Origin: Oscillospiraceae bacterium | GTDB lineage: Bacteria > Bacillota > Clostridia > Oscillospirales > Acutalibacteraceae | Direction of reading: 5' to 3' | NCBI GenBank assembly: GCA_003514385.1 | Contig: DOQR01000006.1 | Span: 78,179-142,178, forward strand | Length of the DNA: 64,000 nt | In this document: piece by piece, positions 63,942 to 64,000 of the stretch | How positions within the stretch are numbered: position 1 is the stretch's first letter | Layout of the letters: every line of letters starts with the position of its first letter | Notes under the pieces: generated by a model | The model's database searches: none | What the model was told of the DNA's origin: nothing | Seen by the model: only the letters and a program-made list of their open reading frames with translations | Program-made: the position numbers and the translations under genes

Positions 63942-64000
63942 GGCGGCACGGTAACAATCAGCAATATTTTACATGGTCCCATTGCAGCAGTGTTATGCCG

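Overview
The window looks like chromosome from a strictly anaerobic, endospore-forming member of the Clostridia, most likely an Oscillospiraceae/Ruminococcaceae-type gut organism. Five things point there. (1) There are spore genes: yqfC, yqfD, ylbJ and an alpha/beta small acid-soluble spore protein. (2) There is oxygen-sensitive metabolism: a pyruvate:ferredoxin oxidoreductase, and PerR with a reverse rubrerythrin. (3) The rpmG-secE-nusG-rplKAJL order and the L10 leader are typical of Firmicutes. (4) TTG starts are frequent. (5) Intergenic palindromes resemble those of gut Firmicutes. No database search was possible, so this placement is by inference.

Layout. 1-300: tRNA-Arg(CCG) with promoter and terminator. 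300-2570: an AT-rich accessory patch holding a serine-recombinase remnant, a KilA-N gene broken by one base, and an orphan protein with a HEPN-like RNxxxH motif. 2600-16950: housekeeping and cell-envelope genes (aspartate kinase, PdaC-like deacetylase, an MFS/secreted-hydrolase operon, Smr-GDPD, PerR-rubrerythrin), a small AT-rich XRE/SLOG pair, and divergent sporulation genes. 16950-25600: Fe-alcohol dehydrogenase, a CorC/CNNM-type membrane protein, nifJ and a YibE/F protein, with a MITE-like repeat between. 25800-33500: Gfo/Idh/MocA oxidoreductase, RsuA-type pseudouridine synthase, murA-walJ-like-rlmH, pnp and rpsO. 33700-42600: DUF4434 protein, esterase, a large propeller/toroid-like protein, an ECF sigma/anti-sigma pair, a HlyIII family protein and GH3 beta-glucosidase. 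42800-46600: the rpmG-secE-nusG-rplK-rplA-rplJ-rplL transcription/translation cluster. 46700-55200: HEAT protein, MltG, and a GntR regulator divergent from a five-gene redox operon (GlpA-like, FAD/NAD oxidoreductase, PhnP-like MBL, DUF1667, alkyl-DHAP-synthase-like oxidase). 55700-58600: FMN-riboswitch-controlled ribU, YhaM nuclease, prmA. 59200-64000: a SASP, a DUF1538 membrane protein coupled to a tandem PII-like protein, and gdhA.

How the genes work together. Several sets read as functional units. PerR probably controls itself and the reverse rubrerythrin through a perfect 7-1-7 operator. The GntR regulator probably controls the redox operon through a 7-4-7 palindrome just after its promoter. 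The DUF1538 protein and the tandem PII-like protein overlap by TTGA and sit before glutamate dehydrogenase, which suggests a nitrogen-linked transport module. That last module is the best candidate here for an under-described system. The KilA-N/HEPN patch and the GntR-controlled redox operon come next.
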